Shown here one piece after another: positions 63,619 through 64,000 of a DNA stretch of 64,000 nucleotides. Where the stretch lies: the NCBI GenBank assembly GCA_946699065.1, contig CAMPDV010000895.1, positions 1 through 64,000 of the forward strand. The letters run 5' to 3'. Position 1 is the first letter of the stretch. Each line of letters begins with the position of its first letter. The translations under genes were made by a program, and so were the position numbers. This DNA is from Loxodes magnus. Taxonomy: Eukaryota > Ciliophora > Karyorelictea > Loxodida > Loxodidae. The notes beneath the pieces are model-generated. The model saw nothing but the letters and a program-made list of their open reading frames with translations, searched no databases and was not told where the DNA came from.

Positions 63619-64000
63619 TCACTACAATCCAAGCTGTAGATTAAAATTCTCTGAAAGTTTATAATCTGGAGGCGTTGAAATTTAAAGTTCTGTTTTATTT
63701 TTCTCTTTCTTCTTAATAAAGACTATTGAGTATTTTCCTATTTGCTTCACAGTAACTTACAGATTCCAAATAGCTTCATCTCTTAATTAATCATAACAGT
63801 TTATTTTAATTTAGTCTTCAACTTTATTATCTTTTTACTCCGATTCTTACATTTATGCCTCATTGTATGTTTCTTAGTTACTTTACAAATAAAAATTTTA
63901 ATTCTTTTGCAACTTAACGTAGTATTTTCTTACAAACTTCATAGATAATTAATTGGCTTCAGTTTATTTTATATCCTTCTATTATATTTACAATATTTAA
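63619..64000 (-). CDS. C-terminal part of a gene with a relative at 3.4-4.1 kb
   Basis: An open frame runs in from the right edge and ends at TGA 63,619-63,621, with no internal TGA in 127 codons. If it began at the first ATG seen (63,942) it would encode 107 residues, but homology with 3,370 continues to the edge, so the gene probably starts outside the window. Shared with the left copy: Y-L-Q-S, E-Q-K-D-x-K-V, Q-I-K-I-x-C, Q-L-R-D-x-A-I-W-x-L-Q and D-x-K-L-x-E. The copies differ by silent changes and a two-codon gap, which supports this frame. The protein is Lys/Gln-rich and helical; no known family recognised. Confidence 0.6.

Noticed and set aside
1..64000. CRISPR arrays, bacterial operons, telomere repeats, complete reverse transcriptase or transposase genes
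   Set aside because: Looked for by motif on both strands; none found. The tandem repeats present have no spacer structure.

Overview
The window looks like nuclear DNA of a ciliate with an unusual genetic code. The strongest evidence is one long minus-strand gene (59,292-61,745). It reads as a single 817-codon frame with a RING finger, a B-box, a coiled coil and kelch repeats, but only if TAA and TAG are glutamine. Two in-frame TGA codons in it fit tryptophan, while a third TGA ends it. Two Gag-like frames also carry in-frame TGA, in both cases directly before a zinc-knuckle histidine. This matches codes in which UAR is Gln and UGA is Trp or stop depending on context (karyorelicts, NCBI table 27; Condylostoma, table 28). 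A UGA-stop ciliate carrying several decayed genes is the alternative. If UGA is read through, no triplet closes a frame, so ORF length says little here and most AT-rich stretches look 'open' in all frames. I therefore trust only frames backed by domains or by related copies, and score the rest low.

Layout. 1-23 kb is moderately AT-rich and full of old, diverged repeats: a 1.5-2 kb direct repeat (181-1,620 and 13,735-15,775), a related pair on the minus strand (4,930-5,560 and 8,040-8,790), a protein module shared with the right edge of the window (3,370-4,075 and 63,619-64,000), a 330-bp fragment of the 18S rRNA gene, and two decayed tRNA genes. 23-57 kb is extremely AT-rich and looks like mobile-element country. 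It holds a large, imperfect inverted repeat (arms 31.2-35.4 kb and 46.5-49.8 kb), two Gag-like genes with CCHC-type motifs (29.8-30.5 kb and 55.7-56.8 kb), a decayed relative of the first (39.8-40.0 kb), several short GC-richer islands, and two islands that fold as RNA. The one at 45.9-46.3 kb has a 14-bp hairpin followed by a closed pseudoknot.

57-59.3 kb is simple-sequence DNA: a 20-bp minisatellite, a pair of 64-bp repeats, a 700-bp polypyrimidine tract and a TACTCTATACA-type satellite. It runs directly into the 3' end of the RING/B-box/kelch gene. The last 2 kb hold two convergent gene-like regions.

No prokaryotic operons, CRISPR arrays, telomere repeats or complete known transposase or reverse transcriptase were seen.
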